Assembly: GCA_027488115.1 (NCBI GenBank) | Contig: JAIYCG010000014.1 | Span: 1 to 64,000, forward strand | Origin: Comamonadaceae bacterium | GTDB lineage: Bacteria > Pseudomonadota > Gammaproteobacteria > Burkholderiales > Burkholderiaceae_C | Direction: 5' to 3' | DNA: 64,000 nucleotides | Notes under the pieces: generated by a model | Databases searched by the model: none | Seen by the model: only the letters and a program-made list of their open reading frames with translations | What the model was told of the DNA's origin: nothing | Made by a program: the position numbers and the translations under genes | In this document: positions 7,957-24,905 of the stretch, piece after piece | Position numbering within the stretch: position 1 is the stretch's first letter | How the letters are laid out: each line of letters starts with the position of its first letter

Positions 7957-9036
7957 TTAACGCGACGTTTTCTCGCGTTGTTCTAAACGGTTGAACAATT
8001 CCACCATCCACACCACACGCTCATCAAAGCTTCGAACAGGCAGTTTCCATGGTTTGTCTAGCGCCAAGAGGCTGCGTTCACGGCTCACAATGTCAACCAA
8101 GTAATGGATAGCAGGAACAGGACTTAGCGTGACATCAGGAACGGCGGGCGCCTTCAGCGCCACCGCGGCAGCGCGGGCAATGAGTGCCAGCTTGCGCGCG
8201 GTTGAAACCACGGTGCGGTGGTTCACAGAATTAAGGCCTTCACGTTCTAATTGTTTGCCAATTTCGGCATAGACCAAGCGCGCAGCTTGAATGGCAGGGC
8301 GGCAGTCCCATGGCAATTCTGCCAAACCAAATTCACCACGCCGGTAAAGTGCATCTGCACGCAACAACAGCCGTTGCGTGAAACCGGCAATGCGAGAGTC
8401 AAAAACAGGATCGGCCAACCAAGCATCAGCGTCCATGCCAATTTCGCGGAACCAAGCGCGAGGAATGTACAGGCGCCCCATGCGGGCGTCGTCGCCAATG
8501 TCTCTGGCAATGTTGGTCAGTTGCATGGCCACGCCCAGCTCGCTGGCGCGGGCTATCGCCGTATCGGTATTGGCACCCATGATGATCGACATCATGGCGC
8601 CTACAGTGCCAGCAACCCTGGCGCCATAGGCTTCCACATCGGCCAGGGTTTCATATCGGCGGCCTTGCGAGTCCCATAAAAAACCATCTAGCAAGGCTTC
8701 AAGCAGGCCGCTGGGAACGCCATAGCGATGTACCACAATGGTCAAAGCGCGGTCAGCGTCTTCGGCGCCTGGCCGTCCGGCATAGATGGCAGCTAAACGC
8801 GACTTCAAATCGGCCATGGCCAACACCGGATCGTCCCCCTCATCAATGGCGTCGTCTGCCAAACGGCAAAACGCATAAAGGGCAATGGCGGGTGGACGCA
8901 AACGAGCGGGCAGCAAACGAGAGGCCGCAAAAAAGGATTTTGAGCCACCGCGCATGAGTTCGGTGCAAGCCTCTAAGTCGTAGGGCAAAGACACCGGCGT
9001 TGCATTCAAGCTTGGATCAGGCAAATGATTTGACAT
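7957..9036 (-). CDS. crtB: Phytoene synthase CrtB
   Basis: CrtB condenses two geranylgeranyl diphosphates into phytoene, the first committed step of carotenoid synthesis. The 359-residue protein carries both Asp-rich signatures of the squalene/phytoene synthase family: CRLADDAIDEGDD near residue 60 and QLTNIARDIGDDA in the second half. The ATG at 9036 overlaps the crtI stop by 20 bp. An in-frame TTG at 9054 is a less likely start. It is downstream of crtI in the long minus-strand operon. No crtE (GGPP synthase) is seen in the window. Confidence 0.95.
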   Translation of the reverse strand: MSNHLPDPSLNATPVSLPYDLEACTELMRGGSKSFFAASRLLPARLRPPAIALYAFCRLADDAIDEGDDPVLAMADLKSRLAAIYAGRPGAEDADRALTIVVHRYGVPSGLLEALLDGFLWDSQGRRYETLADVEAYGARVAGTVGAMMSIIMGANTDTAIARASELGVAMQLTNIARDIGDDARMGRLYIPRAWFREIGMDADAWLADPVFDSRIAGFTQRLLLRADALYRRGEFGLAELPWDCRPAIQAARLVYAEIGKQLEREGLNSVNHRTVVSTARKLALIARAAAVALKAPAVPDVTLSPVPAIHYLVDIVSRERSLLALDKPWKLPVRSFDERVVWMVELFNRLEQREKTSR

Positions 9037-10600
9037 CGGGAACAACCGTTTCAAGCATTTTTGCAGACATTAACACACTGGGCACACCAGCCCCCGGCTG
9101 GCTACTGGCACCCACCATGAACAAACCTTCAACATCTTGGCTTCGGTTGTGCGGACGGAACCATGCACTTTGAACCAAGATGGGCTCTAGGCCAAAACCT
9201 GCGCCTTTGTAAGACCACAAGCGATCTTGAAAATCTTGCGGCGTGGTCACCTTGGAGGACACCACATGCTGCTTCAAGTCAGGCAGCACACTTTCTTGCA
9301 GCACCGTGGCAATGGCATCGCGGTACTGTTCCGTGATGGCTGGCCAATCTGTTTCGCTGCTCAAATTGGGCACCACCGACAGTGCATAAAAACTGTCGCA
9401 ACCTTCAGGTGCCAGGGAAGAATCGGTGGCGGTAGGTCGGTACAAATACAAACTGAAGTCTTTGGACAGTTTGTGATTTTTAAAAATATCTTGCAACAAG
9501 CCTTTGTAGCGTGGGCCGAGCACCATCATGTGGTGCGGTACATCTTCGTACTTGCGATTGGTGCCGAAATACCAAACAAACAAGCCTGATGAGTACTTGC
9601 CCTTGGCAATGCGTTTGTCGGTCCAATGCTTGCGGTGTTGCGGCTCAATGAGGTGGCGGTAAGTCCAAGCGGCATCGCCATTGCTCACCACAATATCGGC
9701 CGGTAAAAACTCGCCATTGGACAGTTCCACCCCTTTGGCACGACCACCCTCCACCCGGATTCGCGTCACTGGTGCGTTGTAACGAATAGGCACTTGGCGT
9801 TGATCCAGTAGCTTCACCAACTCGCTCACAATGGCACCGGTGCCACCCATGGCTGAGTGAACACCCCAGCGTCGCTCCAATGAGTGAATAAGGGAATAAA
9901 CGCAGGTGACCGAGTACGGGTTGCCGCCAATGAGCAGCGGATGAAAACTCATGACGATGCGCAACTTAGGATGCTTGATGTGCTGCGCCACCAAACTGTA
10001 GATAGAACGCCAAGCTTGCATGCGAGCCAAATTGGGCATGGCCTTGATCACATCGCCAAGGGTCTCAAAAGGCACCATGCCAAGCTCTACAAAGCCCAGC
10101 TGAAAACACTTCTCCGAGGCCACCATGAGGTTCTTAAAACCTTGGACATCTTCTGGGCTGAATTTGGCAATTTGGTCGAGCATCAGCTCGTCATTGTTGC
10201 TGTAATCAAAGTGCGTGCCATCGTCAAACCGAATGCGGTAGAAAGGCGACATCAAACGCAGGTCGACATGGTCTTTCATGTCTTGACCACACAATGTGAA
10301 CAACTCTGCAATGAGGTGTGGCAAGGTAATGATGGTGGGTCCTGCATCAAAGGTAAAACCATCTTGCTTGTGAACATAAGCGCGACCGCCTGGGGCATCG
10401 AGCTTTTCCAACATTTGAACGCGATAACCTTTGACGCTCAAACGAATGGCTGCGGCCAAGCCGCCAAAGCCTGTGCCAATCACGATGGCGGTTGGCGCGC
10501 GATCGCCAAGTTCAGAACTTGCGCCCAGCGGATGGTTTTGACCGCCGCCACTGCCCCCCGAACCACCATCGGTGTTAATTGACTTGTAAAGATTTGTCAT
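9017..10600 (-). CDS. crtI: Phytoene desaturase CrtI
   Basis: CrtI is the FAD-dependent desaturase that turns phytoene into neurosporene or lycopene at the membrane. The Rossmann motif AIVIGTGFGGLAAAIRLS and the C-terminal signature GLFMVGASSQPGAGVPSVLMS are clear. ATG 10600 gives 527 residues. About 33 residues before the Rossmann fold are Gly/Ser-rich (DGGSGGSGGG), which is unusual for CrtI and looks like a flexible tail. The start overlaps the puhE end by 26 bp. The number of desaturation steps cannot be read from sequence. Confidence 0.95.
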   Translation of the reverse strand: MTNLYKSINTDGGSGGSGGGQNHPLGASSELGDRAPTAIVIGTGFGGLAAAIRLSVKGYRVQMLEKLDAPGGRAYVHKQDGFTFDAGPTIITLPHLIAELFTLCGQDMKDHVDLRLMSPFYRIRFDDGTHFDYSNNDELMLDQIAKFSPEDVQGFKNLMVASEKCFQLGFVELGMVPFETLGDVIKAMPNLARMQAWRSIYSLVAQHIKHPKLRIVMSFHPLLIGGNPYSVTCVYSLIHSLERRWGVHSAMGGTGAIVSELVKLLDQRQVPIRYNAPVTRIRVEGGRAKGVELSNGEFLPADIVVSNGDAAWTYRHLIEPQHRKHWTDKRIAKGKYSSGLFVWYFGTNRKYEDVPHHMMVLGPRYKGLLQDIFKNHKLSKDFSLYLYRPTATDSSLAPEGCDSFYALSVVPNLSSETDWPAITEQYRDAIATVLQESVLPDLKQHVVSSKVTTPQDFQDRLWSYKGAGFGLEPILVQSAWFRPHNRSQDVEGLFMVGASSQPGAGVPSVLMSAKMLETVVPDVKSFA

Positions 10601-11426
10601 GCGAATCCAAATGTGCAGGCAAAACCGGAGGCACATGTGCTTCAAAGGCTGCAGGCGTTTCTGTCGTGTGATGTTTGCGAATGGCCCAACGCCACAATGC
10701 AGTGGTATCGAGTGGCAGAACCAACATCAAATGTTCAACAATGGCCAATGCCAACATGGTGCCCACCAAAACCGCACCCACCACTTGAGCGGGCGAGGTC
10801 ATGGCTTGGTTGCTAAAGTCGACCAAAACCCATAAACAGGCGCTGGCTGACACCACCGCAAAGGGGAAAAATGCATTCATACGGCGGCGCTTGAAAAAGC
10901 TTTGTAAATAGGCCAAATGCGCTGGCAAAAACTCTTCACTCAAATTGCGAACCCCAAAAAACAGGTTCAACTTGGCGCTGGTGCGCATGATCCACAGCAC
11001 CAAATAGGTTCCTGTGCCCACTTGGTTGGGGGCATCCCAAGTGATGAGCACAATGACCAAACCCACCAAGAGTATCGCCAACTCGTGCCACACCACCGCA
11101 TTGAAAGAGGCCACAAAACGCGGCCATCCCTTTGTGCTTTGTGAGATGGCTGTTTTTTGTGGCCCTGTGATCCAACCCGTGAGAAAACTCAGCTCATTCC
11201 AACCCCAAGCCAACAGAGCGCACGTGAATGCGCAGTAGGCCCCCGTGACACCGGTTTGTTGCGCGGTATGCGCCAATCCAGCCAGCGCACCAAGGCCAAG
11301 CGCTGTGGAAATGACCAAGCTCATGACGACCGCCGTGCGCGACATGCGATTTAAGAGAATCACGATACCTGTGCTAAACCACCAGATAAAAATCGCAAAT
11401 CCCAACGCAACGAAAGAGTCGGTCAT
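10575..11426 (-). CDS. puhE: Photosynthetic complex assembly protein PuhE
   Basis: PuhE is a polytopic membrane protein (DUF3623) needed for normal reaction-centre and pigment-protein assembly. The 283-residue protein has about seven hydrophobic segments. It contains WGWNELSFLTGWITGP and WHELAILL, with conserved His and acidic residues within the membrane, and LNLFFGVRNLSEEFLP. It lies between acsF and crtI on the same strand. The mechanism is unknown; Rhodobacter work suggests it modulates reaction-centre assembly. Confidence 0.88.
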   Translation of the reverse strand: MTDSFVALGFAIFIWWFSTGIVILLNRMSRTAVVMSLVISTALGLGALAGLAHTAQQTGVTGAYCAFTCALLAWGWNELSFLTGWITGPQKTAISQSTKGWPRFVASFNAVVWHELAILLVGLVIVLITWDAPNQVGTGTYLVLWIMRTSAKLNLFFGVRNLSEEFLPAHLAYLQSFFKRRRMNAFFPFAVVSASACLWVLVDFSNQAMTSPAQVVGAVLVGTMLALAIVEHLMLVLPLDTTALWRWAIRKHHTTETPAAFEAHVPPVLPAHLDSHDKSLQVN

Positions 11427-11457
11427 TCTTGGCTTTCAGTGTCTGTTGGCTACCAAT

Positions 11458-12534
11458 TTACCAAGCAGGCACCATGCGAACTTCTGCTGGCAAGGTATGG
11501 TGCTTGACAGGCAAAAAGTACAAGCGAACAAAGGTGATGGCACCTGAAATGGCCCAGCGTGCACGTTGCAGATTTCCCATCAAGCCACCCCGGGCTTTGG
11601 CTGCATCCATTTGAGTTTGCACATGGAACAAGTGCGACAAACCTACCCTGAAGGCAGGGTTGTCAATGTCCAAGCTCACTGGGAACACTTGCTTGGTAAT
11701 TTCATTGGTGATGCGGAACACTTCGTAGTCGTAGGTGGACGACTGTAAACCCATCTCGTGGTGCAGCATGGGGCGCGTGTGGTCACGCACAAACATGGTG
11801 GCGTAAACGGCCAACAAGAAAAAGCGAATCCAGAACACATTGCCACCGCGCAGCAAATGCGGATGGGCGCGCATGATCAGTGCAAACGATTCGCCATGAC
11901 GGAACTCATCGTTGCACCAACGCTCAAACCAACGAAAGATGGGGTGAAAGCGCTTGTCAGGATTCTTTTCCAATTGACGGTAGATGGTGATGTAGCGTGC
12001 GTAGCCAATTTTTTCAGACAAGTACGTGGCGTAGAAAATGTATTTGGGCTTGAAATAGGTGTAGGCCTTGGTGCGTTTTAAATCGCCCAAGTCGATGCCC
12101 AATCCAAAGTCTTTCAAGGACTGGTTGATGAAACTGGCGTGGCGCGATTCATCGCGGGCCATGTAGCGCATCAGTTGCTTGATATCTGGGTTCTCCACAT
12201 TTCGAAAAATTTCGTTGTACAAAATGCAACCCGAAAACTCTGAAGTGAGCGAGGAGATTAAAAAATCTAAAAATTCCTGGCGCATCTCTGGGCTGACCTG
12301 AGAAAATCGCTCTGCAACTTCCTTGGCAAATTGATCGTCGCGCTGAAAGTGATCGTGGTTATTGTCGCCCTCATATTCCGCCATCATTTTGTCCCACTCA
12401 GCACGCATGGGAGACATGTCTAGCTTGTCCATGGCGGCAAAATCGGTGGTGTAAAAACGCGGGCTGAGCATGGTGCTCTCGACCGCTTTTTGAGAAGCTT
12501 TTTCGGCGCTGTCTATGGTTGTATTCGCTTGCAT
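11458..12534 (-). CDS. acsF: Aerobic Mg-protoporphyrin IX monomethyl ester cyclase
   Basis: AcsF is the di-iron oxygenase that forms the fifth (E) ring of bacteriochlorophyll using O2. The 358-residue protein contains both iron-binding helices, seen as [10 protein letters not shown] and [10 protein letters not shown], plus an upstream Glu in [15 protein letters not shown] precedes the ATG. It lies between puhC and puhE in the bch-puh operon. No anaerobic cyclase bchE is present in the window, so ring closure here appears to need oxygen. Confidence 0.97.
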   Translation of the reverse strand: MQANTTIDSAEKASQKAVESTMLSPRFYTTDFAAMDKLDMSPMRAEWDKMMAEYEGDNNHDHFQRDDQFAKEVAERFSQVSPEMRQEFLDFLISSLTSEFSGCILYNEIFRNVENPDIKQLMRYMARDESRHASFINQSLKDFGLGIDLGDLKRTKAYTYFKPKYIFYATYLSEKIGYARYITIYRQLEKNPDKRFHPIFRWFERWCNDEFRHGESFALIMRAHPHLLRGGNVFWIRFFLLAVYATMFVRDHTRPMLHHEMGLQSSTYDYEVFRITNEITKQVFPVSLDIDNPAFRVGLSHLFHVQTQMDAAKARGGLMGNLQRARWAISGAITFVRLYFLPVKHHTLPAEVRMVPAW

Positions 12535-12574
12535 GAAAGTGAAGCTCCTGCTTTATAAATGGTTGACCAATTCA

Positions 12575-12593
12575 AACCTGATTCATTCAGGTT
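12575..12593 (-). other. Small stem-loop across the puhC stop
   Basis: AACCTGA (12575-12581) and TCAGGTT (12587-12593) form a 7-bp stem with a 5-base loop that covers the puhC stop codon, ahead of acsF. It may be a processing or stability element within the polycistronic mRNA. It has no T-run. Confidence 0.45.
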
Positions 12594-13062
12594 GCATGGC
12601 TAAAAATCGAGCAAATTCTGCCGTGTTGGTCGGACCAAATGACTCTAAGTCGACCCTCTGACCGGTGCTCGGATCCATCAAGGTCAACCTGCCGTCGACG
12701 CGGGCAATCAAGTCAAAAGGTTCGGCGGAACCAATGCCTCGGGAATAACGCTCACGGGACAATGCACGCAAAGCGCCTCGCACAAAACCTTGCTCTCCAA
12801 CCAAGACCGTCAAGGTTTGACCTGAAACTCCATCTGCAACGCGAACGCTACCATCCTTTTGATCTTGAAAGACCAATGAGCGCTGAACCGTCGGCGCAGC
12901 TGCACGCTGATCAGGCCCATTGCCAGTGATGCGAATAAGACCCACTGATGTGAGAGAAAACACAATGATGCCAGCGGCGAAATAGAGAATCCAGCGGGGA
13001 AAGCTGTCGGGTGCGACTGATGCGGCAGCACGAGATGGCTGAACAGAATAAGCTTGACTCAT
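12583..13062 (-). CDS. puhC: Photosynthetic complex assembly protein PuhC
   Basis: PuhC helps reorganise the LH1-reaction centre core during assembly. The 159-residue protein has one membrane helix near residues 24-44 (WILYFAAGIIVFSLTSVGLI) and a C-terminal domain containing GFVRGALRALSRERYSRG, typical of the family. Its start overlaps the puhB stop by four bases (13059-13062). Order puhA-puhB-puhC-acsF-puhE is the widespread proteobacterial arrangement. Confidence 0.9.
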   Translation of the reverse strand: MSQAYSVQPSRAAASVAPDSFPRWILYFAAGIIVFSLTSVGLIRITGNGPDQRAAAPTVQRSLVFQDQKDGSVRVADGVSGQTLTVLVGEQGFVRGALRALSRERYSRGIGSAEPFDLIARVDGRLTLMDPSTGQRVDLESFGPTNTAEFARFLAMQPE

Positions 13063-13751
13063 ATGGGTCTCACTTGCAAGGGCCGATTGTCATGGCGATC
13101 GGATGGGCGATCTTCTTTAGGATCGTTTTGGACGGCGCTGGCGTTGGCGGTCTGACCTGTGCTCTGTGTCCATGCATCGCGCAACTTGTCTGCCACCAGC
13201 TGAACATCCGGTATCGCACGCAAAGTAGGCTCAGGCTTTGTGAAGCGCCAAGGGCGAACGCTGGGCCACAAATGAACCCATCCGATCCGGTCTGAGCCTT
13301 TCAATGCCAATGTGATGTCGCCGAAGCCCTTTGGAAGCACACGCACATCTGCAGACGCGAGTTGCTTAAAAGGGAGATTGAATGAAACCGTCAGCACAAT
13401 GCCCAAACGCATGACCACGCGCTTGTTGGTGATGGTGTAAACCGTGGTGCGGGCCGTTGTAGAAGCCAGCAACCACACTGAGATCAAGCCAATTGCTGCC
13501 AAAGGTGCAATCCATTTGATGGCCATCAAAATGGCCATCATGCCAGCGCCCGACTCTAAAGCAGGCCATGCACAGACCAAAATTAAAGCTGCGAAATACA
13601 TGATCAGCTTGTTGAAATGAAAGGCTGAAGCGGCCAATGCACCAGCATCGGGCGAGCCCTGCCAGACAATGAACTCATCGCTGGGCAAGCGCTCGGGCAA
13701 GCCAAACTGCGGCTCAAACTCATATTCATGACCTGAATTTTCGATTGCCAT
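13059..13751 (-). CDS. puhB: Photosynthetic complex assembly protein PuhB
   Basis: PuhB is a membrane protein that aids reaction-centre assembly, reported to be dimeric in Rhodobacter. The 230-residue protein begins EFEPQFGLPERLPSDEFIVWQG, has hydrophobic segments in the middle, and then a bacterial PH-like domain with YTITNKRVVMRLG. GAGGAAAAG lies before the ATG. It is the gene between puhA and puhC and is coupled to puhC by an ATGA overlap. Confidence 0.92.
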   Translation of the reverse strand: MAIENSGHEYEFEPQFGLPERLPSDEFIVWQGSPDAGALAASAFHFNKLIMYFAALILVCAWPALESGAGMMAILMAIKWIAPLAAIGLISVWLLASTTARTTVYTITNKRVVMRLGIVLTVSFNLPFKQLASADVRVLPKGFGDITLALKGSDRIGWVHLWPSVRPWRFTKPEPTLRAIPDVQLVADKLRDAWTQSTGQTANASAVQNDPKEDRPSDRHDNRPLQVRPI

Positions 13752-13805
13752 TTTCTTTTCCTCAACAGACTTTCAATTCAACTTCAATTGACGCTGGTCT
13801 GATTG

Positions 13806-14567
13806 TCAGATCAACGGTTCGCTGCGCTTTGGATCAGCGTAGAACGTACCACCACCGTAATAGGCACTGATTTTTTCCTCTTCCAACTTGGTAATTTGGT
13901 TGGGATTTCTGAGGGCAGGAACAGCGGCAAAATGGCGTGCATAAATAGAGTTCACTTCTACCTGGTTTCTGCGAATCCTAGAAAACATCATGGGCAGCAA
14001 AACAGTTTTGCCATTGGCGATTTCTACTTCCAAGTAACGGAACATCATCTCTGCGGAGTCAATCCAAATGTCTTTGACAGTTCCGCCTTGCTTACCGTCA
14101 CCCGCCATTACGGGCAGACCACGAGGATCAACATCTTGGGAAGCCACCGTGTACTCGCTGACCACCCGCAGCGGCTGAATCAAAGGCCTGCCATGTGATG
14201 TCATTTCTGGCACATCTTCACGGTTGGAATAAGCGCCTGGGCCGACAGCGGCCAGCATGCCTTCACCTGTGGGCTCAATTGGAGCGCCAGAAGTTGGGCT
14301 GGTCGCCACCGCGTTGTAAGCGGGCTCTTTGCGCATCAGGTCAGGCACAGTGACACTTCTGCCTCCTTCCAACAAGAAGGTTTTGGGCTCAGGGATCGGA
14401 AAGCCCTTGACCACAGCGCGGCCGCTGCTGCTGGACTCCAAGGGGTAACCCTCGCGATGTCCTTCTTGAACAAGATAATAAATGAGACCAGCGAAAAAGA
14501 TCCAAAACACATACAAAAGTATTTGCGCTAGATCGACGTAGCCAGTAATGTTTCCTACGGTTTGCAT
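13806..14567 (-). CDS. puhA: Photosynthetic reaction centre H subunit
   Basis: PuhA caps the cytoplasmic face of the reaction centre and guides protons to QB. The 253-residue protein has a single N-terminal helix (ILLYVFWIFFAGLIYYLVQ) followed by a soluble beta-rich domain with GLPVMAGDGKQGGTVKDIW, characteristic of subunit H. AAGGAGAAG precedes the ATG. It follows lhaA by 22 bp and precedes puhB by 54 bp. Confidence 0.97.
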   Translation of the reverse strand: MQTVGNITGYVDLAQILLYVFWIFFAGLIYYLVQEGHREGYPLESSSSGRAVVKGFPIPEPKTFLLEGGRSVTVPDLMRKEPAYNAVATSPTSGAPIEPTGEGMLAAVGPGAYSNREDVPEMTSHGRPLIQPLRVVSEYTVASQDVDPRGLPVMAGDGKQGGTVKDIWIDSAEMMFRYLEVEIANGKTVLLPMMFSRIRRNQVEVNSIYARHFAAVPALRNPNQITKLEEEKISAYYGGGTFYADPKRSEPLI

Positions 14568-14589
14568 AACGACTTCTCCTTGTGAACAA

Positions 14590-16029
14590 CTAAATACGAG
14601 ACTCGGTCAAGCCGAGAGTTTGGGGGACTGCGGGTGAAAAAGAACGACTTCTGCGTTTGACCAGAGGGCCCACCGCAATCAAGGTCAAGAACAACAAAAG
14701 CATTTCGACGTGGTAGACCATGCTGTAACCCACTGAGGGGTCGGTTAATGCGGGTCCCAAAGCACCTTCAAGGCTGAGTGTGGTGATGCCATCTCGAAGC
14801 GCACCGCCAAAAAACATGGCCAAGCCAGCTGCTGCAGATTGCACAGCGCCCCATGCACCCAAGGCCAAGCCAACGTAGGCCGATTCCATGCGCATGGCGG
14901 TAAACAAGGTGCCCACAGCAAACAAGCCGCCGCCATAACCCACACCAAACGCGCCAAATCTGAAGAGCCAGCCAGCTTCTAGGGGTGCCGAGAAAATCAC
15001 AGCAGAGAACGCTGGCAAGCCAGCCAAAGCGCCATAAGCTGCCAATCGCATGGGGTCAACGCCCTTGGCCAACTTGCGACCCGCGACATAAAACCCAAGC
15101 AAACCTCCGCCTGCCAACATGGCCGTCAATGCACTGGTAGCGCCCACGCTCAGTTTGAGGATTTCGCCACCATAAGGCTCCAAAATAATGTCTTGCATGT
15201 TGAAAGCCATGGTGCCAAACGCGGTGGCCCACAAGAATCGGCGTGCATGCGGGATGGCCATGAATTCAGCCCAAACTTCACGGAAGGGTCTGCGAATTTC
15301 AGTTTTCAATGCGGCGACTCGCGCAGGATTTCTTGGCTCTTGTTTCCAAAGCGCAAAGCCGTTGAGAACCAAGACCACCAACGCGGTACCTTGAACCGAT
15401 TGAACCAAGTACTCGGGTGTGAAGTTGGACAACAACACGCTGTACACCAAACTGCCAAAAACAGCACCCACCAACAGCATGGTGTACAAAAGTGCCACCA
15501 CACGTGGCCGTGTTGCTTCACTGGCTTGGTCGGTTGCAAGCGCCAAGCCAGCCGTTTGCGAAGTTTGCAAACCAGCACCCACCATCAAGAAGGCCATCGC
15601 GGCAGCACCTTGTCCCACCCAGTCAGGCACAGGCACTTGGCCGCGACCAGACAACACCAACAGCGCAAACGGCATGATCGCCAATCCCACGAATTGAATC
15701 ACCGTGCCACCCCACATATAAGGCACACGGCGCCAACCAAATGCTGAAACATGCACATCCGACTGATAACCTGTGACAGCCCTGAAAGGTGCGACCAGCA
15801 AAGGGAGTGCCAACATCATGGCGACCAACCAAGCTGGCACACCCAACTCCACAATCATGACGCGGTTCAAGGTCCCAATCATGAGGGCGGTTGTGATGCC
15901 CATGGTGAATTTAAACAAGGACAAGCGCAACAGCCGAGACATTGGCAAGCCGGCGCTGGCCACGTCGGCGAACGGCAACCAAGTCGCAGGCAGCTGCTTG
16001 ACGAACTTGGAAAAATTCTTGCCTTTCAT
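14590..16029 (-). CDS. lhaA: LH1 assembly protein LhaA (PucC/BCD family)
   Basis: LhaA is a 12-helix MFS-like protein of the bacteriochlorophyll delivery family that assists LH1 assembly, probably by handing over pigment. The protein has 479 residues from ATG 16029. Typical stretches are LRLSLFKFTMGITTALMIGTLNRVM (residues 31-55 region), YQSDVHVSAFGWRRVPY and GFYVAGRKLAKGVDPMRLA. The start overlaps the bchM stop by four bases; earlier in-frame starts would overlap bchM more. No second PucC-like gene is seen in the window. Confidence 0.93.
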   Translation of the reverse strand: MKGKNFSKFVKQLPATWLPFADVASAGLPMSRLLRLSLFKFTMGITTALMIGTLNRVMIVELGVPAWLVAMMLALPLLVAPFRAVTGYQSDVHVSAFGWRRVPYMWGGTVIQFVGLAIMPFALLVLSGRGQVPVPDWVGQGAAAMAFLMVGAGLQTSQTAGLALATDQASEATRPRVVALLYTMLLVGAVFGSLVYSVLLSNFTPEYLVQSVQGTALVVLVLNGFALWKQEPRNPARVAALKTEIRRPFREVWAEFMAIPHARRFLWATAFGTMAFNMQDIILEPYGGEILKLSVGATSALTAMLAGGGLLGFYVAGRKLAKGVDPMRLAAYGALAGLPAFSAVIFSAPLEAGWLFRFGAFGVGYGGGLFAVGTLFTAMRMESAYVGLALGAWGAVQSAAAGLAMFFGGALRDGITTLSLEGALGPALTDPSVGYSMVYHVEMLLLFLTLIAVGPLVKRRSRSFSPAVPQTLGLTESRI

Positions 16030-16724
16030 GAGCGAACCCACTCCATGGCTTTGGATTTGTAGAAACCACTGGAGACTTTGTGCGATCGGGCGCACTGCCA
16101 GCTGCTCAATGATTCGTGTGTTTTCATGAGATTGGCGATTCGCGTTTCAGCCATGGGTTCAAGCCATGGTGCCCGATCGCCACGTGGCAACAAACGGCCC
16201 ACAGAAATCATGAGCGCCAACATGGGGGTGCGGGGTGCAAATGTAAACACAATGGATTGGCGAGTGCGCTCAGCCAACTGCGCCAATGCATTGACAGCAT
16301 CTTCCGTGTCATAGTGAATGATGGAGTCCATTGCCACCACATGGTCAAAGTGGCCCAAGTTCTTGTCGAGCATGTCACCACTGTGAAACGCCACCAAATG
16401 GGCCACCTCGGCTGGAATTCTTTCGCGCGCCAAGTTGACCAAAGTAGGTGACAAATCAATGGCCACAACTTCGGCACCAAGCCGCGCGGCCTCAACAGCC
16501 AAAGCACCCGTCCCACAGCCTGCATCCAAAATGCGTTTGCCTCGCAGGTCTTCACCTAACCACGAAACAAGGGTGGCTCGCATTTGATCACGGCCAGCAC
16601 GCACGCTTGCTCGAATGCGGCCCACAGGCGCGTCAGAAGTGAGTTTTTCCCAAGCCGCGACCGCTGTCCGATCGAAGTAATGTTCGATCTGTCCACGCCG
16701 TTGTTCGTAGGTCATTTCATTCAT
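16026..16724 (-). CDS. bchM: Mg-protoporphyrin O-methyltransferase
   Basis: BchM methylates the C13 propionate of Mg-protoporphyrin IX with S-adenosylmethionine. SAM motif I is ILDAGCGTGALAVEAA, followed by VVAIDLSPTLV. The 232-residue length from ATG 16724 is normal. It lies 10 bp after the bchL stop and overlaps lhaA by four bases. The substrate comes from Mg chelatase (bchH is in the same operon) and the product is used by AcsF. Confidence 0.95.
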   Translation of the reverse strand: MNEMTYEQRRGQIEHYFDRTAVAAWEKLTSDAPVGRIRASVRAGRDQMRATLVSWLGEDLRGKRILDAGCGTGALAVEAARLGAEVVAIDLSPTLVNLARERIPAEVAHLVAFHSGDMLDKNLGHFDHVVAMDSIIHYDTEDAVNALAQLAERTRQSIVFTFAPRTPMLALMISVGRLLPRGDRAPWLEPMAETRIANLMKTHESLSSWQCARSHKVSSGFYKSKAMEWVRS

Positions 16725-16734
16725 GGTGTTGGTC

Positions 16735-21440
<4,706 letters not shown>

Positions 21441-23023
21441 ACAGTGTCTCCATCGTGATGACCGTCACGCCGCGATCAAGCGCGTAGCGTTCGGTATTTC
21501 GTCTGGCCTTGCCACGTACGAAAAATGGTATTTTTTTAAGTTCTTTTTCTGCGCCAGCATCCCATGACGCCGCCTGAATGATGGGTGAACTTTGAGCACC
21601 GGCTTGTTGCATGGCAGGCGCCGCCATGGCCGCTGGCACTGCCGCAGTTGCGGCTGCCGGCTGCAAGGTTTGAACATGCACACCACCCCCCAAGTGAGAG
21701 GGTGCTGCATCTTCATGAAATTCTGAATCGCCTCTGAACATGCCAATGAGGTGCTCTTCCAAGCCCATCATCAAGGGGTGGACCCATGTGTCAAAGAGCA
21801 CATTGGCACCTTCAAAACCCATTTGCGGTGAATAGCGTGCGGGAAAATCTTGAACGTGAACTGGCGCTGAAATGACCGCGCAAGGAACGCCCAAACGCTT
21901 GGCAATGTGTCTCTCCATTTGGGTGCCAAGCACCAACTCAGGATTCAACTCTGCGATGCGTGCTTCAATTTCCAAATAGTCGTCGCTGATCAAAGCTTCT
22001 ACGCCATACAGTTTGGCGGCTTCGCGCACCTCGCGAGCGAATTCACGGCTGTAAGTACCAATGCCAACGACGGTAAAGCCCATCTCATCGGCAGCCACTT
22101 TGGCAGCAGCCACTGCATGCGTCGCATCACCAAACACAAACACCCGTTTGTTGGTGAGGTAAGTAGAGTCAACTGAACGCGTGTACCAAGCAGCTCGCGA
22201 TTCAGCTTTGGCCAAAGCAGCTTCAGGGTCAAGTCCTGCAAGTTGCGCCACTTCACGAACAAAGTTACGCGTGGCTGTGGTACCAATGGGAATGGTTTTG
22301 GTAAAGGCTTGGCCAAATTGACGCTGCAACCACTGCGCACTCAAATTGGCAATTTCAGGATACAGCACCACATTGAACTGCGCATCTGCCAAGCGTGCAA
22401 TGTCTGCAGGTGTGGCCGTCAAAGGGGCCACCACATTGATTTCAAGGCCCATGTCGGTGAGCAGCTTGCGAATTTCTGTGAGGTCATCACGGTGTCTAAA
22501 GCCCAATGCAGCGGGGCCTAAAATATTGCAACGCGGTTTGCTGCCGGGTGTCTTTTCAATCTGATCGGCTGGCAACGCCAAGTTCCGAACCAATTGGTAA
22601 AAAGTTTCGGAGGCGCCCCAGTTTTCTTTGCGCTGATACGAAGGCAATTCCAAGGCCACAACAGGCACTGGCAAGTTAAGTGCTTTGCACAAGCCACCTG
22701 GATCGTCTTGAATCAACTCTGCGGTGCACGATGCACCGACCAACATGGCTTTGGGCGAGAAGCGCTCAAAGGCTTCGCGCGCTGCTGTCTTGAACAATTC
22801 AGCGGTATCGCCGCCCAAATCACGTGCTTGGAACGTGGTGTAGGTGACAGGTGGGCGTTTTTGCAAACGCTCAATCATGGTGAACAACAAGTCTGCGTAG
22901 GTATCGCCCTGCGGTGCATGCAACACGTAATGCACCTCTTCCATGGCCGTGGCGATTCGCATCGCGCCGACATGGGGAGGTCCTTCGTAAGTCCAGAGAG
23001 TGAGTTGCATGGCTCTGGTTCCT

Positions 23024-24870
<1,847 letters not shown>

Positions 24871-24876
24871 GGGGGC

Positions 24877-24905
24877 AATTTATTCCCTCTTTCCTGAATT
24901 GTCAA
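24877..24905 (-). promoter_or_regulatory. Sigma70-type promoter of bchF operon
   Basis: On the minus strand, TTGACA (24905-24900) is followed by a 17-bp spacer and TAAATT (24882-24877). The ATG of bchF begins six bases later, so transcription should start at or next to the start codon. TTGACA is also one arm of a PpsR-like palindrome. Confidence 0.65.

Noticed and set aside
15193-15747. 184-codon plus-strand frame opposite lhaA
   Set aside because: His/Gln-rich shadow of a membrane protein gene, with no recognisable domain.
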